Positions 62,657 through 64,000 of a stretch of 64,000 bases of DNA are shown here, piece after piece. The stretch is from the NCBI RefSeq assembly GCF_016907365.1, contig NZ_JAFBBV010000001.1:186001-250000 (forward strand). Direction: 5' to 3'. Every line of letters starts with the position of its first letter. Within the stretch, counting starts at the first letter, position 1. The stretch is from Oerskovia paurometabola (GTDB lineage: Bacteria > Actinomycetota > Actinomycetes > Actinomycetales > Cellulomonadaceae). The position numbers and the translations under genes are program-made. The notes under the pieces were generated by a model that saw only the letters and a list, made by a program, of their open reading frames with translations, did not search any database and was not told the DNA's origin.

Positions 62657-64000
62657 TCACACCCGGTCGGCCACCAACGTCCTGCTCGGCTGCGGCAGCG
62701 GCTTGACCCAGCCCGCGAGCACGATGCTCAGGACGGTGGCGACCGTGATGGTGAGCAGCGCGTGCCGCCCGCCGATCGAGTCCGCGAGCAGGCCCAGGAG
62801 CGGCGGTGCCGTGAGCTGGCCGAACGAGATGAACGACGTCACGACCGAGACGCGCCCCGGGGCCCGCAGCGGGTCGTCCGACGCGGCAGCGATCGCGATC
62901 GGGTTGGCGAGCGCGGCCCCGCAGCCCCACAGCACGATGCCGAACCAGGCGAGGGGCAGCCCGGGCGCGAGGCCGAACAGGAGCAGCCCGACGAGGGCGG
63001 AGATCCCGGAGGCCCGCAGGATCGTGACGCGGCCGAACCGGTCGATGAGCCCCGTCCCGGCGAAGCGGAAGACCGTCATGGCGGCGACGAACGTGCCGTA
63101 GGCCATGGCCCCGACGGCCTCGCGCACCGCGAAGCCGTCGACCATCGAGATCGAGAGCCAGTTGCCGGCCGACCCCTCGGACAGGGACGCGGCGAGCAGG
63201 ACGAGCCCGATGAGCAGGGTGCGCGGCTCGCGCCACGCGGACAGGGCGTTGCGCAGCCCGGCACCACGACGCCTGGTCGGGCGCGGGGTCGCCTCGTCCG
63301 TGACGCCGTGCGCCGCGGCGGGTTCCGCCGCGGATCCGGCCGGAGCGTCGGCCACCTCGGCGGCCACCTCGTCCGTCGCGTCGCTCGTCCCGCGGGTCGA
63401 CGGCGCTGCGACGGCCGAGCGGTCGTCCTCCGCGCGCGTCGCGGCCTGGCGCTCGGGGGCGAACACGGTCGCCGGTCCGATGAGGAAGGCGCGGGCGATC
63501 GCGACGAGGGTCGTGATGATCACGAGCTGGACCGCGATGTGGATCTGCGCCGCGGAGAACGCGGCCCCGACGAGCGCGCCCGCGCCCGCGCCGATCGAGA
63601 AGGCCGCGTGGAAGTGGGGGAGGATCGCGCGGCCGACGCGCTGCTCGACCATGGCCCCGTTGAGGTTGATCGGCACGTTCATCAGGGCGCCGCTGATGCC
63701 GTTGGTGAACGCGCCGACCGCGAAGACGCCGACGCTCCCGGTCGCCGTGCCCCACGCGACGAGCAGCAGCGCGACGAGGTTGACGACGGTGGCCGCGACG
63801 AGGGTCCGGCGGCTCCCGAACCGGGCGACGACCGCACCCGTGGACATGACGGCGAACAGCGCACCGACCGCGCCGACGATGAGGATCAGGCCGAGCTGTG
63901 CCGAGGAGACCCCGAGCGCCTCGCGGATCGAGGGCAGCCGCGTCATCCAGCTCGTGCCGACGATGCCGAAGAGCGCGAAGAGCGCCATCAACGACCAGCG
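62657..64000 (-). CDS. MFS transporter, 5' end outside window
   Basis: At least 448 residues are visible, reading from the window edge (RWSLMALFALFGIVGTSWMT) to the stop at 62657-62659. Twelve membrane helices are present, with a long Ala/Thr-rich cytoplasmic loop between helices 6 and 7. TSWMTRLPSIREALGVSSAQ and the GRAILPHFHAAFSIGAGAGAL block match the fucose/sugar-type MFS subfamily (BsmA/YbjJ-like). No start is chosen because the true N-terminus probably lies past base 64000. Confidence 0.85.
   Translation of the reverse strand, partial: RWSLMALFALFGIVGTSWMTRLPSIREALGVSSAQLGLILIVGAVGALFAVMSTGAVVARFGSRRTLVAATVVNLVALLLVAWGTATGSVGVFAVGAFTNGISGALMNVPINLNGAMVEQRVGRAILPHFHAAFSIGAGAGALVGAAFSAAQIHIAVQLVIITTLVAIARAFLIGPATVFAPERQAATRAEDDRSAVAAPSTRGTSDATDEVAAEVADAPAGSAAEPAAAHGVTDEATPRPTRRRGAGLRNALSAWREPRTLLIGLVLLAASLSEGSAGNWLSISMVDGFAVREAVGAMAYGTFVAAMTVFRFAGTGLIDRFGRVTILRASGISALVGLLLFGLAPGLPLAWFGIVLWGCGAALANPIAIAAASDDPLRAPGRVSVVTSFISFGQLTAPPLLGLLADSIGGRHALLTITVATVLSIVLAGWVKPLPQPSRTLVADRV

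Overview
The window is about 72 percent GC by eye, has GTG, TTG and ATG starts, dense four-base start/stop overlaps and GC-rich third codon positions. The order from DUF3566, tRNA-Ile, DLW-39 and tRNA-Ala through a cyclophilin, CrgA, DUF881, a TrpG-like amidotransferase, PknB, PknA, PbpA, RodA, PstP, FhaB and FhaA is the conserved segment beside gyrA and oriC in Actinobacteria. Gene content suggests a Micrococcales member of the Cellulomonas/Cellulosimicrobium/Oerskovia type. The genus is inference.

1-15.7 kb is the origin-proximal core. The minus-strand block fhaA-fhaB-pstP-rodA-pbpA-pknA-pknB runs as one tightly overlapped operon for peptidoglycan synthesis and Ser/Thr phosphorylation. It converges on trpG at a 24-bp hairpin. 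A short stretch with two exact DnaA boxes lies between the rhomboid gene and crgA.

15.7-28.7 kb is an accessory block. It starts with a 783-residue protein that joins an apparent MACPF-type pore-forming segment to a complete trypsin-like protease, with no signal peptide, next to a LuxR-type regulator. Then come a PadR regulator with its membrane partner and a large inverted-repeat operator, idi, a membrane protein that seems to start at CTG, a methyltransferase, and an attenuator-like RNA with no gene behind it. DHA2-type MFS export, NmrA-like, low-molecular-weight phosphatase and lipase-like genes follow.

28.7-40.4 kb holds a complete bacteriophytochrome sensory core fused to a PP2C (SpoIIE/RsbU) phosphatase, facing an anti-sigma-type kinase and a STAS anti-sigma antagonist. 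Together they look like a light-gated partner switch. An aminotransferase, a LysR regulator, a lipoprotein, a sortase-E-type surface protein and a malate dehydrogenase-like protein with a C-terminal ACT-like domain follow.

40.4-45.5 kb is the glycine cleavage system (gcvP, gcvT, gcvH) under a tandem glycine riboswitch. 45.5-49 kb has a single-domain LuxR regulator behind a perfect CRP-type site, a Nudix hydrolase, a P-loop kinase and a PrsW-type protease.

49-56.8 kb is a secretion cluster: a very large PQQ-sugar-dehydrogenase/PKD/CBM6/Ig protein behind a consensus promoter and long leader, a Tat-exported sugar isomerase-like protein, and a WxL-like/DUF916 surface pair. 56.8-64 kb has UDP-galactopyranose mutase, a GtrA flippase-like protein and a family-2 glycosyltransferase (cell-surface galactan or glycolipid), an AgrC/LytTR two-component pair, and an MFS gene cut by the window edge. 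I saw no CRISPR array, insertion sequence or prophage.
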